Shown: positions 47,375 to 57,095, counted from the stretch's first letter. The stretch is DNA of 64,000 nt from Strigamia acuminata (GCA_949358305.1 OX442314.1:41362581-41426580), one strand, 5' to 3'. Numbers and translations are program-made. Notes: generated from the letters alone by a model not told the origin.

Positions 47375-47530
47375 AGCAATGCACGTGCTTGAATGGAAGG
47401 AAAAGGACACTTGGACGTATGTCCTGGCACACAACACACACAGGCTCATTCGAAGCCCGACCACGTCCGCTTTCACGCCCGCGTTTAAGGGTCTCAGAGA
47501 CATCTGGCGGGAAACAAGGTCTAAGGACGC
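47375..47530 (-). pseudogene. Truncated copy of the RING-repeat module
   Basis: The minus strand reads GRESGRGRASNEPVCVVCQD, then FLPFKHVHCC, and stops being homologous directly after the HCC. This equals the start of the RING at 49233-49715 but with one repeat unit instead of five. The second half of the RING is missing. Confidence 0.75.
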
Positions 47531-47645
47531 CATTTTCTAACCGAGAGCGTGTGGTTAACGATTTAAAATTACGCGATTTAGATTTAGATAAATGTCTGAA
47601 AGAAGATAAATTTAAATCTGAGTACTTCCCATACAGGGAGGTGCC

Positions 47646-48480
47646 TTAACTTCTTAACAGAGAAAAGTTTACGCGGTGTGTGAATACACGTGACATGCGG
47701 TAAAGTCCCAAGTACTTTATGATGGGCAGGATGTGAGATTTTATGAAGGTAACTTTCCCCTTGTAGGATAAGGAGCTATTCTCCCACATGTCCAGGTTAT
47801 TGTTTATCTTTGCTTCGGCAATAGTCCAGCAGTTTTGTATGCTTCGTTTCATGTTTCTTGAAAACAGGATCCCTAGGATTTTTTTCCCCTCTTGTTGCCA
47901 GTCGATTGGTAGTGCCCCAAACAGATCCTTGTTCCATTTTATCCCTGTGAATGTCCCATTACTTTTCTCCAAGTTGAACTCACTTCCGGTCGCGTCCTTG
48001 AAACCAAAAAAAATTTTTCTCACCAACCCAAGCGAGCTTGTGGTTGTGGTAACGAGATTAATGTCATCAACAAATGTCATCTTAAATTGTTTTCCTTGCA
48101 TTTTAATTCCAACAATTTGCTTTTCCCTCTGGATGGTCCTAAGAGGGGGTTCAACATAAAAGAGATTATGTCATAGAAAGTGGGCACACCTGTCTGACCC
48201 CCGCTTCCATATCAAAATTAATCGTTTTTTTTTCCATTAATAATTATACTTGATTTCCCTCCCTTATACATGTGCTGTACCCAATTAATGAATTTATTGG
48301 GTATGCCCAATTTTGCCATTTTGCCATGACTTTCCAAAGGAATTTGCGGTGCACCTTGTCATATGCCTCCTTTTGATCGAGGGCAATAATGGCAAGGGGT
48401 GAGCCGTCATCAATCGCCTTCAGCCAAAGTAGGTTAATGGCAATCAGAGCATCCCCAATGTTTCGATTTTTTACACCTTA
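47646..48480 (-). pseudogene. Non-LTR (LINE) reverse transcriptase fragment
   Basis: From 48480 downward the minus strand encodes a LINE-type RT. ALDQKEAYDKVHRKFLW is the first acidic RT motif with the conserved KAFDxV-like element. A stretch with stops follows. MTFVDDINLVTT is the F-x-DD catalytic motif, and YKGKVTFIKSHILPIIKYL is the thumb-side motif of L1/Tx1-like RTs. The frame is interrupted between about 48110 and 48240. There is no endonuclease and no intact 3' end. Confidence 0.75.
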
Positions 48481-49077
48481 AAGAAAGATTTGTGAAGATA
48501 GCTTCCAGGCGGCTAGTCGCAGCGAATCGTTCAGCACTAACGGGTGTGATTGTCCGAGAGGGTTCCGAATGAGATGCGGAATTGAAGGGAGTAAAAGGGG
48601 GGATGTCGTCGAAAATTTCCACAACAGTGGGAACCACGGTTGGGCTGGCCAGATTGGGGCAATCAAAACGAGATCCTGTCGAAAAGTAGAATCCTTTAAT
48701 CTTTGTAAACATGCTGAGATCAAGGAGAAAGGCGGAAAGGCGTAAGGGGTACCTTCACCCCAGTCTTGGATGAGAGCATTAAATGCCAAAGCAGAGGGGT
48801 CGGGTCTCCAACTGAAATAAGGACGCACTTTAAAATTATTCATGGAAGCAAATAGATCCAGGCTTAAGGGCCCCCATTTTCTACTTATGGTTGAAAAAAC
48901 ATTATAATCAAGTTCCCAATCGCCAGAGTCAAAAACGCCTCCCCGAGAGGCTGCGTCCGCGAGACAGTTTTCAGTGCCGGGAATATGTTCAGCGATGATC
49001 GTTATGTCCTTATTCATTGCCCACGACCAAAGGTCCTGTGCCACAGCAGTGAGCTCTAAGGACCGCGGGCTGCCCAA
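48478..49077 (-). pseudogene. DIRS-like retroelement RT/RNase H C-terminal fragment
   Basis: A 199-codon frame has HIPGTENCLADAASRGG (RNase H end), then LDLFASMNNFKVRPYFSWRP, DPSALAFNALIQDW, AFPPFSLI and PIWPAQPWFPLL. This string of motifs follows the RNase H domain in DIRS-type tyrosine-recombinase retroelements. The polymerase active site and the recombinase are absent, and the fragment abuts the LINE piece on the same strand. Confidence 0.7.
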
Positions 49078-49180
49078 GTGTTTTTTGTTAAAAGATGATG
49101 TAAATAAATAGATCTATTAATTTAACTTCAAGTAGGTCAATTCCGATTAAACTGATCACAACACAACTTTATAGTGTGAA

Positions 49181-49278
49181 ACCTATGAGGCGAAGAGGCG
49201 GCCGCCAGGTGGCCATGCCGTGGTAAGTAACTTTACCAAGGCATGGCCACCTGGCGGCCGTCTCTTCGCCTCATAGGT
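49181..49278. repeat. Long near-perfect hairpin, arms of about 45 bp
   Basis: ACCTATGAGGCGAAGAGGCG and the following GCCGCCAGGTGGCCATGCC are inverted on the right side with only about two mismatches. The loop is roughly 8 bp (GTAACTTT). The right arm overlaps the stop end of the RING frame (VAMPW), so the left arm is an inverted copy of the 3' end of that frame. Confidence 0.9.
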
Positions 49279-49715
49279 CGAAACGGCCCTGGTGTGAAAA
49301 CACCATCTATCATATGTTTGATGACTGTGTTGCAAGTCGGCCATTTGATGGGTTCTCCTGCCACCCACCTGTTGTATTCGTCGTAATGACAACCCTTTTC
49401 CAGCACGCTTGTGCATGGCTCGCAGCAATGCACGTGCTTGAATGGAAGGAAAAGAACACTTGGACGTATGTCCTGGCATACAACACACACCGGCTCATTC
49501 GAAGCCCGACCACGTCCACTTTCACGCTCGCGTCCACGCCCGCTTTCACGCTCGCGTCCACGCCCGCTTTCACGCTCGCGTCCACGCCCGCTTTCACGCT
49601 CGCGTCCACGCCCGCTTTCACGCTCGCGTCCACGCCCGTCTGGATTTGCCAAAGCTGGTGGCGGTGAATCGGGCGGTGGAATCCGATTTGCCTGTGTAAT
49701 TGGACGCCGTGTCAT
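49233..49715 (-). CDS. RING-finger protein with GRGRERES tandem repeats
   Basis: A 160-aa open frame. After a Pro-rich start come about five copies of an Arg/Glu-rich octamer (GRGRERES) encoded by a 24-bp repeat. Then a RING reads CVVCQD...LFLPFKHVHCCEPCTSVLE, with a late WPTCNTVI in place of the CPxC pair, so one zinc Cys appears replaced by Trp. The form resembles IAP/MIB-type C-terminal RINGs of ubiquitin ligases. The frame is open and complete, but the missing ligand, a second broken copy nearby (47375-47530) and the surrounding transposon debris make expression doubtful. Confidence 0.5.
   Translation of the reverse strand: MTRRPITQANRIPPPDSPPPALANPDGRGRERESGRGRERESGRGRERESGRGRERESGRGRERESGRGRASNEPVCVVCQDIRPSVLFLPFKHVHCCEPCTSVLEKGCHYDEYNRWVAGEPIKWPTCNTVIKHMIDGVFTPGPFRPMRRRDGRQVAMPW
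49500..49640. repeat. 24-bp coding minisatellite
   Basis: About five copies of GTCCACGCCCGCTTTCACGCTCGC (seen on the plus strand), in frame within the RING protein and encoding GRGRERES on the minus strand. Confidence 0.92.
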
Positions 49716-49784
49716 CGAACGCGGACGGGGAATTGGACATCAAGCGCGATGCAGCAGGCGTTGTGTGCCATTTTAGGGCCATGT

Positions 49785-50560
49785 TCGTAGCCCAATTGGT
49801 AATAATTGGGAAAAATACTCGTAGGTCGATTTGAGGATTAGCTTGCCGTTTTGAATGATTTTTCTCAACTGCCTGCAAAGGTGTTAAATTCTTTGCAAAT
49901 GCCAGGCACTTCACTTTTTTAATTATCTTGAATTGGTTTTTCTTTTTAACTTATCGAAATTTTAATACTTGTTTTGAGCCTGGGTTATGATTTTTGTTTC
50001 TAAGCAATGACATAAATCAGGCTGAAAAGTAGTAAACTTGGGCACAACATAAGTTGGATCAGGTGCATTTGGAGACGGTTATACCGGCGATTGGGCGGCT
50101 GGTGAGAATTGTGAACGGGGCTTATCGTGGGTTAACTGCAGGACTGGCTCCCAAGTATCCCTTCTCCAGATCCACAAATAACCCACATGCAATTGCTTTC
50201 AACCCATACACTTCTTCAAACTTTGCTATAACAAATGGCTCACTGTCATTTCCATAACGCATACCCTGAGTTTTTACAGCTAAATATAAAATTGTCTGCA
50301 CATTGGTGCAAGACGCTACAATCCCGAATTTTTTGCGGAAATTATCTTGCGCGGAAATCCGTAACGCAAGACAAGGTCATAAACGCATTCGACGATTTTA
50401 TCTGCCGAAGGTTTTGAAATGGCGTAAAGCTCGGGCCAGGGAGTCGCTACGTCCATTATCACCAAAATGTACGCGTTTTTGTTCTCTGTAATGGGTTTTG
50501 GGCCCATTAAGTCGATGCTCAGACAGTCAAAGGGTGCATAAGGTCCTAAAAAGGCTGTTC
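49785..50560 (-). pseudogene. Second copy of the integrase unit, with a 400-bp insertion
   Basis: The flank at 49785-49915 and the integrase piece at 50335-50560 (MGPKPITENKNAYILVIMDV, PWPELYAISKPSADKIVECV) match 44365-44720 closely. In this copy about 400 bp (49925-50330) separates the two parts, and the zinc-binding region is absent. The inserted DNA has no recognised identity. Confidence 0.75.
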
Positions 50561-50577
50561 TGCTGCTCTAAAGAGAC

Positions 50578-51320
50578 TTATAAACTCCTCAGTTTCTTCT
50601 TTTCTTCTTCATAGATTATGGTGCCCATGTCAGGTTGTTGGGCATTCTTCTCATGATCTGCATCTCCCATTGGTAAAATGTTTGAAGTGTTCTTTCGTGC
50701 TTTCAGAGTAGCAGCTTTTCGTGCTTCAATGTTATATTTTTTTTGATTTTGACGTCTGCTAATAAATGAAGCAGTGAATTTTCTAGGACTGTTTAAACAT
50801 TCAGAGAGTTCTATGTGTGTGTTACATGTAAAACCACCAACCATTTAACATAGTGCCATAAAATTCCTTAAGGTGTTTTCTTGTGATTTCACACACTTCT
50901 TAAAATGTGCAATTGCACATATCACATAATCTACTCTGAACTTGTTGGTGTATGATCCAGCAGGTGTGACATTCACAATTTGATTGTCCAAGGCCCTTTC
51001 AATTTGTTGATCATCAGGAACATTTCTATCATCAGGCATATGATCCAGTGAAAGCTTGATGTCATCATGACCGTTCTTGATAGACCAGTCATTGACTCGC
51101 CATGCTCTCTTATTTTTAAACCAGCGATCTGGGAAATCAGTTCTTCTGGCATTGCTGATGTCATTCTTATGATGTCCAACGCACCATACCCTGGGAAATT
51201 CTCAGAGTTCATTGAATTCATGGAAATCAATCAGATTAGGATAGATCAGAAATATAAAGCCTATCTGAATTCTGAAATGACCATATTTATGAGTGGAAAA
51301 GCCAGAATGCAAAAGAAAAA
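50578..51320 (-). pseudogene. Unrecognised gene fragment (several frames)
   Basis: Minus-strand frames at about 51230-50973, 51039-50845 and 50844-50578 read like protein rather than noise. Examples are LDIIRMTSAMPEELISQIAG, PAGSYTNKFRVDYVICAIAH and KFTASFISRRQNQKKYNIE. No family is recognised and stops separate them. It may be a broken host or element gene. Confidence 0.25.
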
Positions 51321-51493
51321 AAGTTTTATTTAACCTTGTTTTGACTCGAATTTCAAAATTTCATTGTAAATTTTTTTGAAAATTTTAAGAACCAGGTCAC
51401 ACACCTTGGTTTTCAAATTGGGAGAAATAAATAAAGAGCAACAGCTAGTTTTATTGATAACATCGATTTAAATCCGATTCTCTGACTAATTAG

Positions 51494-51850
51494 TCAATTT
51501 CCTAACAACTGGTCATTGATTTCTTGGTTCTTCTTCTTTTTCAATGAATTTTTTTCAATTTTCACTTTAGACTTTAGATCCGCAGCCTGTGCGCTCTTCT
51601 TACTGCGACCTAAGGCAGTATTTTCTTGACGTTTGTCCCTATCTTCCCATGTGGCGTGTAAATCAGCCAACTTCTTTTTTTGCTTTTCGCCATGTAGAAA
51701 AAAGTTCTTTTTGTTCAAAATAATGCTTTTCGTTTAATTCCCTCTGTTCAAAATCTTGTCGAAAATTAATCTTTTCCAATTCTGAATTGAAATGAGCTTC
51801 TAGTTGAATTGATTCCGTTTCTTGTTTGTTTTTGACCTCATTGAATTTAG
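51494..51850 (-). pseudogene. Charged coiled-coil fragment, frameshifted
   Basis: The minus strand from 51850 reads KTKFNEVKNKQETESIQLEA then RQDFEQRELNEKHYFEQKE, shifts frame near 51685, and continues GEKQKKKLADLHATWEDRDK and KKSAQAADLKSKVKIEK to a stop at 51494. High Glu/Lys/Gln content predicts a coiled coil. Family not identified. Confidence 0.35.
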
Positions 51851-52054
51851 TCTTTTAGGAAGAAAGAGATTTTTCAAAATAAAAATAGTTTAATGGTATT
51901 AAATTATAGATATATAAAATTTATTTCGTTTTTATGAGCTACATAAATGTTACAGACATGATTCACGTTCATTTAAAAATAAAGGAGAGATTTTTGCTGA
52001 AATAAAACAGTTTTAAACACTTAATACAATTACCGTACTAACAAAATTATCATC

Positions 52055-52384
52055 CGTTTTTACTCTTCGTTGTGGTGACCATACAACAAAATAACACCTC
52101 GACCTATTCGAAGAGGAGCGAGTTTGGACGCAATGGGAGCAATGCCGTCCTTTGAAATCCGAAAACCAAAAAAATCGATTACGTCGCACAAAAATTGACA
52201 CTTGCCTCGATTCAGTGCGAGAGGGGCAGCGGATATGAGCACGGAAGCACGGCCTTGTTGACACTACGATTATAACAGCCGGCAATTTTGATGTTCTGTC
52301 GGACTTCCGTACGTGCATGATGGGAGTCGCCCACCTCGACGACGCGACTGGCGTGATAATGCCCAAAGCCAGCAAAAACAACAT
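52055..52384 (-). pseudogene. Ty3/gypsy reverse transcriptase scrap
   Basis: The minus strand has GIITPVASSRWATPIMHVRK, then in another frame YNRSVNKAVLPCSYPLPL, then GKCQFLCDVIDFFGFRISKD. These are consecutive pieces of a gypsy RT with frameshifts and loss of the catalytic DD region between the second and third. It joins directly to the USP fragment. Confidence 0.7.
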
Positions 52385-52790
52385 TATAAAATTCTATTGG
52401 ATCTTGTTGCTGACTTGGGTTTAATTTGGGTTTAATTTGGAACAGACTGCACGGAATTGCTGTTCCCACTACTTTATTATTCATTTCTTTTAACAGTGAT
52501 TGAAAAGGCAACAAGCATGGATTAGTTAATTTCACTTTTAAGATGCATTCAATAACTTTTGTTTCATGCAATGCATGCATTAAACTACTCAGCCAACAGT
52601 TCTGAAAAACATTAACAAACCCCCTTGGTTTATGATCAACCCATTTGCATTTAGGACATTTCCAATCCTCAGCAGCCCTAATAGCATTAATTCTATCCTT
52701 ATCAGACACTCCTAAACAACTAAAGTGATACCAATCATCACAAAAGCTGCATTCAACATAATGTCTACCATCAGCATGTTTTTTTTAAAA
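52385..52790 (-). pseudogene. PHD finger joined to a USP-type Cys-box, truncated
   Basis: The minus strand from about 52785 reads GRHYVECSFCDDWYHFSCLG then WKCPKCKW, a PHD-type zinc finger. About 10 residues on it reads GFVNVFQNCWLSSLMHAL, the Cys-box start of a ubiquitin-specific protease (normally GLxNxGNTCYxNSxLQxL), then LNPSQQQDPIEF, matching the QQDAxEF block. The Cys is kept but the Gly-Asn-Thr before it is changed. Homology ends at 52385, where a gypsy RT remnant begins, so the His-box is missing. No start codon upstream is evident. Confidence 0.65.
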
Positions 52791-52799
52791 AAAGCAGAA

Positions 52800-53250
52800 T
52801 GTTTTACTTTTTAATGGACGTTTTATAAGGTTTGATTGATTGGCTAGTTCATTGGCTATTACTTTTCTACTTTTTTATGGAAGATTTCTTAGTTTGTAAC
52901 ATGGGTTGGTTAAAGATGGAATTTCCTAATTATATTTTTGTTGGCAACTAAACCTTTAGTCCAACTACCCCCTTCCTTCCAAATAAGCCAATACCAATCT
53001 CCCCCTTAATTTTTCCCAGCCTAGAAATTTTCTCTTTTTAAGGATAGGGTTAATTAAATCCCTAAAATCTGAAGCCCAATGGATTGAGTTACTAGCGTGA
53101 AGGAATTTGCCACCAGCAACATCAGGCACCCACAACCTACAATTAAAACCAAAGTAATAAACAAATAAAGGCCACCAGAAAGATGCGCTTTCCCTTTTTA
53201 AACAATTAAAACAAGACGGGTGATTCTTGATGTGATGTCCCGGCCGGGTC
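52800..53250. other. Unassigned AT-rich sequence
   Basis: No gene or repeat recognised between the PHD fragment and the next GC-rich frame. Confidence 0.35.
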
Positions 53251-53337
53251 CGTTATCTTAAAACATTTATCGCACGTGCTCCATCGTCTTTTTCCGTCCG
53301 CTAGGGTCCCCATAATGGCGGCTTCTCGAATGCCCTG

Positions 53338-53862
53338 TCACCATGGTCGAGTTCGGGGGACAAAACCATTGCCAGAACAATTTATACAAAGTACGGCATG
53401 CAGCCCACCGCTGGCGCCAGCCATCCAGCCGCATCCGGCACAAAGGGGACAGGTCAGGTAGATTTCGGTGTCGTGTCGCGTGACTTGATGGGCGATGCCT
53501 CGCGCCACATCTTCCTGGCATCGCTGGCGACGACGCTGCACACTGCGGAGTTGGTCCACGGACGGTCGTGTGTTCGTGCTTGAACCAGAAGCGAATGTTG
53601 CTCGTCGGGGAGCTTTCGCTGGTAACGTGGAGGATGACGTTCCTTCGTTAATCGAGGTCTGGCAATTCTCGTGGAACGCGGTTGTGACGTAACGCAGAGC
53701 TCCTCGAGAACGGGCTCGCGTGCGTGGATCCACCGGTTGAGGTTGTGACGTGCGGAGGTCCTGGTCAGTTTCATCTGACCATCGGATTGGTGATCGGGTG
53801 GTTTCAGAGAAATTGGCTCGGCCACGTCCGCTGGTCCGGCTGCCGTTGCGCATTGGTGGCAT
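53338..53862 (-). CDS. Orphan Arg/Ser-rich protein with DnaJ-type CXXCXGXG pair
   Basis: A 174-codon open frame in a GC-rich island. The N-terminal two thirds are Arg/Ser/Thr-rich with no domain. Near the end it has CPLCAGCG and, about 16 residues later, CINCSGNG. These are two CXXCXGXG motifs, together one DnaJ-like zinc site. There is no J domain. The two other long frames on this DNA lack any motif. It could be part of an unknown element or a captured gene. Function is not assigned. Confidence 0.35.
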   Translation of the reverse strand: MPPMRNGSRTSGRGRANFSETTRSPIRWSDETDQDLRTSQPQPVDPRTRARSRGALRYVTTAFHENCQTSINEGTSSSTLPAKAPRRATFASGSSTNTRPSVDQLRSVQRRRQRCQEDVARGIAHQVTRHDTEIYLTCPLCAGCGWMAGASGGLHAVLCINCSGNGFVPRTRPW

Positions 53863-54012
53863 GCTATATTTGTCATTTTAAGGAAAGAGCGGATTATTAG
53901 TAATATTACTTCACATCATTATTTCAAAAATAAAACCACTGTTTGTAGCTAAAGGGCCTCCAAATTCGATTATTTTATATTATATATTTTGTATTTTTAT
54001 AGTGGAGAGATG

Positions 54013-54237
54013 TCAATAGTAGCCTCCAAACCCAAGGATTTGCTCGGTGGGTAGGTCTGGTGTGTTAAAGTAAACAGTTTCACCAGTGGCGGTGGAGATA
54101 GTGCCGATTCCTTTAAAGTATAAGGCGATAGGTTCTGGAACGTTGAGGGCGGTAGTCATAAACATCTCCCTGAATTGCCGTTTAGTAGCGGTCAAAGGGC
54201 GTAGACTCGCAATTTTGATTTCAATGAATTTTTGCAT
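54013..54237 (-). CDS. Short unrecognised frame
   Basis: A 74-codon frame (EIKIASLRPLTATKRQFREM, EQILGFGGYY end) with protein-like composition. No family recognised. It lies just downstream of a gag-like fragment on the same strand and may belong to that element. Confidence 0.2.
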   Translation of the reverse strand: MQKFIEIKIASLRPLTATKRQFREMFMTTALNVPEPIALYFKGIGTISTATGETVYFNTPDLPTEQILGFGGYY

Positions 54238-54379
54238 GCATGTCTAAGATGAAAGGTGAAACAATTGACGTCATTTCAAAATGTGATTGTCTTCATTCTG
54301 TCGAATCATTAATAATAGTTTATTGCGCTGCATTTCTTACTTGTTTTTTCGCCATAGACTGGATTTATCATCTTAACGT

Positions 54380-55160
54380 TTAAGTGATATCCATCGGCAC
54401 CATCCCAATAAATGACTGAATATTGCAGGCCATCATAGCATCGATGAGTTTCTGCCATTGGATCTCCGGTGGCACCGCACTCGTGCTTGCCAGCTGTTGT
54501 TTCAATGCTGCCACCGGCTGGAGTTCAGCCTCAGCTCCAACTGTCTCGAGACTGAGCAGGGGGAACCTCGACCTGCTCGGTCTCCATGGCCTGAACGTCC
54601 TTTTGGGCAATGATTTTAGCCGAACCGACGTATAAACCTCTCCTTCGGATTCTACCGAATTAGATACTGCGGTATTGGCTCTGTTTGCCGTAGCTTCGAT
54701 GGCAGGGCCTCGATAAATCCGTTGATATAATGGTCTGAACGAATGAACTTCTCTGCGTCGATTCCCCTCTCGAGGATTCGCTGAGATCTGGCTAATGTGG
54801 CGGCGACCGCTTTTTCGGGAAGATCTTTGTTGTACCACTTGTCTAGTCGTTCAAAATTCGTGCGAGCAAAACGAACTATCGTCGGGAAGTCTTGTTCTTC
54901 CGGTGCGTTAGCCATTCGAAGAATCCTGAACGAGTACTTTGACAGTCCTCGCTGGAAAGTCATGAATTGGGCATATCCGTCGAATGGGGTGTCTAGTTCT
55001 TCAAACATGCTTTTGGCTCGTAGAATGTATGACCTGACATCTTCTCCAGGGGCTTGTTTCATATCTCCGATCCGGGCCGTCACTTCTTCATCTGTTTCTC
55101 CGAAACGCTCGCTGAATTTTTGTATAAAATCCTCCCAATTGGTGTATAACGAGTCGCTCT
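54380..55160 (-). pseudogene. LTR-retrotransposon Gag fragment 1
   Basis: The minus strand from 55160 reads NWEDFIQKFSERFGE, IGDMKQAPGEDVRSYILRAK and FQRGLSKYSFRILRMA, a typical retrotransposon capsid (Gag) core with the major-homology-like segment. It continues with basic tail sequence and changes frame around 54650-54840. There is no zinc knuckle or Pol in frame. Confidence 0.6.
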
Positions 55161-55259
55161 AAATTTGGGTTGCGGTATTTGTTTATCGCGCAAAATCTAT
55201 TCGCGGAAAATCGATTCGCGAATCAATTTACGCGCTAGATGACACGCCCCCAAACTTAC

Positions 55260-55536
55260 TTTTAATATTCTATCAACAATAGCGACAGCCATATATAACG
55301 TCTCTTGTGTCATCAGGAATTCGGCGTGGACTTGGACCGGCCAATACACCAAAACTGCTCGATCTGGCGGTTTAATTTCCTCGTCCGAATTCAAAAAGGC
55401 GGTTCTGATCATGTGATTTTCCTTTGGTTAAAGTTTTGTGTTAGCATTAAGTAAAACTAAAAAAAGCAATTATTACCTCCATTTCGCGCAAATGGTTGAC
55501 CCATTCCAGCGCTTCGACCATGTTGTTGGCTTCCAT
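55260..55536 (-). pseudogene. Cyclin B-like exon pair
   Basis: Two exons, 55536-55477 and 55421-55260, are each bounded by AG/GT signals and join in phase 0. The first ends VNHLREME. The second has EIKPPDRAVLVYWPVQVHAE and MTQETLYMAVAIVDRILK, then a GTAAGT donor. This is the start of the cyclin box of mitotic B-type cyclins. The conserved RAILVDWLVQVH is changed to RAVLVYWPVQVH (Asp to Tyr, Leu to Pro in the first helix). No further cyclin exons follow downstream, so it is a decayed partial duplicate that kept introns. Confidence 0.72.
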
Positions 55537-55639
55537 CTAAAGTACGAAAAAAATCAAATTGTACAATTAGTTTTAAGCACCACCTCCGTTTTCGGTCTTT
55601 TTCGGTTGTTATTGCACGGTTAACAAAAAAAAATTACAG

Positions 55640-56110
55640 ATTACGAACGATGGACACAACTTTCAACACATGGTTGAACGTAGCGCTGTCTTGAAACTTC
55701 ATACTGCAACTCCATTTCAAAAATTGATACGAAGAAAAGTAATCTAACTATCCAAAACCATTTACACTGTCTTAGCAAGTCGTTTGTACTTCGCTTTGTA
55801 GAGAACAATTGTCATTCCATTTGCATTGATTTCAAGAGACGAGAATCACCATCTGATACATAACAGTAATCCCTTTTTTTTAAAACTCTCTGTGAACTGC
55901 TTTCCAGCGTTGACTTGCTTCCTTTGATATGAATTTGTTGTCACTACCATAAACACGCAAACAAATAGATGGGACACGCAATTTAACGTGCAACATAAAA
56001 TTTATACATTAAACATTTCCTCTCCATCGCTTTACCTTGCAGCATTTTCTCAATTTTTTTCCCGTCAACGAGAAACTTCCTGTCGACGCGACATTCTCCT
56101 TCATCGGTTG
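55640..56110. other. Unassigned
   Basis: No gene recognised. It may hold decayed parts of the adjoining Harbinger-type element. Confidence 0.3.
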
Positions 56111-56114
56111 TGAC

Positions 56115-56344
56115 GAATTTTGAAAAGAGCAGATTGTGACAATGACAACACCAAGGCACTTGTTTTAACATGTTGTATTTTACATAATTTGTGCAAAACT
56201 AATAATGTTTCACATTTATCTGGGTATCAGCCTAATTGTTTTGCTAGACCAATATTTCAACAAAATGTAAATCGACATACTTGTAACTCAAACCCACACA
56301 GAATTTGTGATGAATTGTGTAATTATTTTTACAATACAGAGTAA
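56115..56344 (+). pseudogene. PIF/Harbinger transposase C-terminal fragment
   Basis: KRADCDNDNTKALVLTCCIL then HNLC is the C-terminal signature of HARBI1/DDE_Tnp_4-type transposases, followed by about 45 residues and a stop. The catalytic part upstream is missing. A Myb-like frame converges from the other side, the normal two-gene layout of these elements. Confidence 0.6.
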
Positions 56345-56421
56345 ATAAATACAAAAAATTTCAGTATATATTAATTTTTTAATATACGTATAATGAAACA
56401 TTATAAAAACCTAATGAAATA

Positions 56422-57095
56422 TTATTTGGACAATGTTTCCAAAATTGATGCCATTATGTTCGTCTGTGAATGCGAATTCATATCCATCATTCTAGCTTCG
56501 TGTTCTCGTTCACTTGCAGCACGGCGCTCTGCTGATTCTTCCAGCATCCTTATAAGATACAAACGATTTTCTTAAAATAATTTTAAATTGTAAAAGAGGT
56601 TAATAGTTACAAAAAGTTATTTATTAATACTAACGTTATCGTTTTCATTTTTTTGGGCTTCAAACTCCAAAAATTGATTCATTTCGGTATTGGCTTTTTC
56701 TTCAAGTGCCTTCTTTCTCTTCTTCTTGTTACTCCTCACATCAACGGGACTGTATTTTCCCCGATCCTCAACATATTCATTTGGCAAAGCTGGTGGTGAA
56801 TAAGTAGGCGAAAGAGCAGGTGATTCGCTTGTGCTTGTGTTTGCTGCAGGTGATGATGATGATGATGACTCTGTCAATACTGGCTGAAACTGTGTAGCTG
56901 TAAAAGCATAACATACAATACAATTAAATTTGGGTATTTAACAATTTATTTTTATTTCATACTGTCCTGAAGTCACTTCTGTAGCAACAGTCAGAGGAGT
57001 GAGTTTCAAGAATGTCAGGCACAATAGAGTCCTTAGTGCCTAAAATGCTATCAATCACATCAAAAAAGGGCCAGTTGGCTTCGTCCTGAATCATT
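56422..57095 (-). pseudogene. Myb/SANT-like partner protein of the Harbinger element, partial
   Basis: Exon pieces on the minus strand: about 57095-57008 (EANWPFFDVIDSILGTKDS), 56898-56620 (FQPVLTESSSSSS, NKKKRKKALEEKANTE, MNQFLEFE) and 56571-56422 (RMLEESAERRAASEREHEAR). The W-x-FF-x-xxDxxLG segment, basic patch and charged C-terminal helix match Myb-like ORF1 proteins of PIF/Harbinger transposons. The DNA-binding N-terminus is missing. Exon limits are approximate. Confidence 0.5.
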
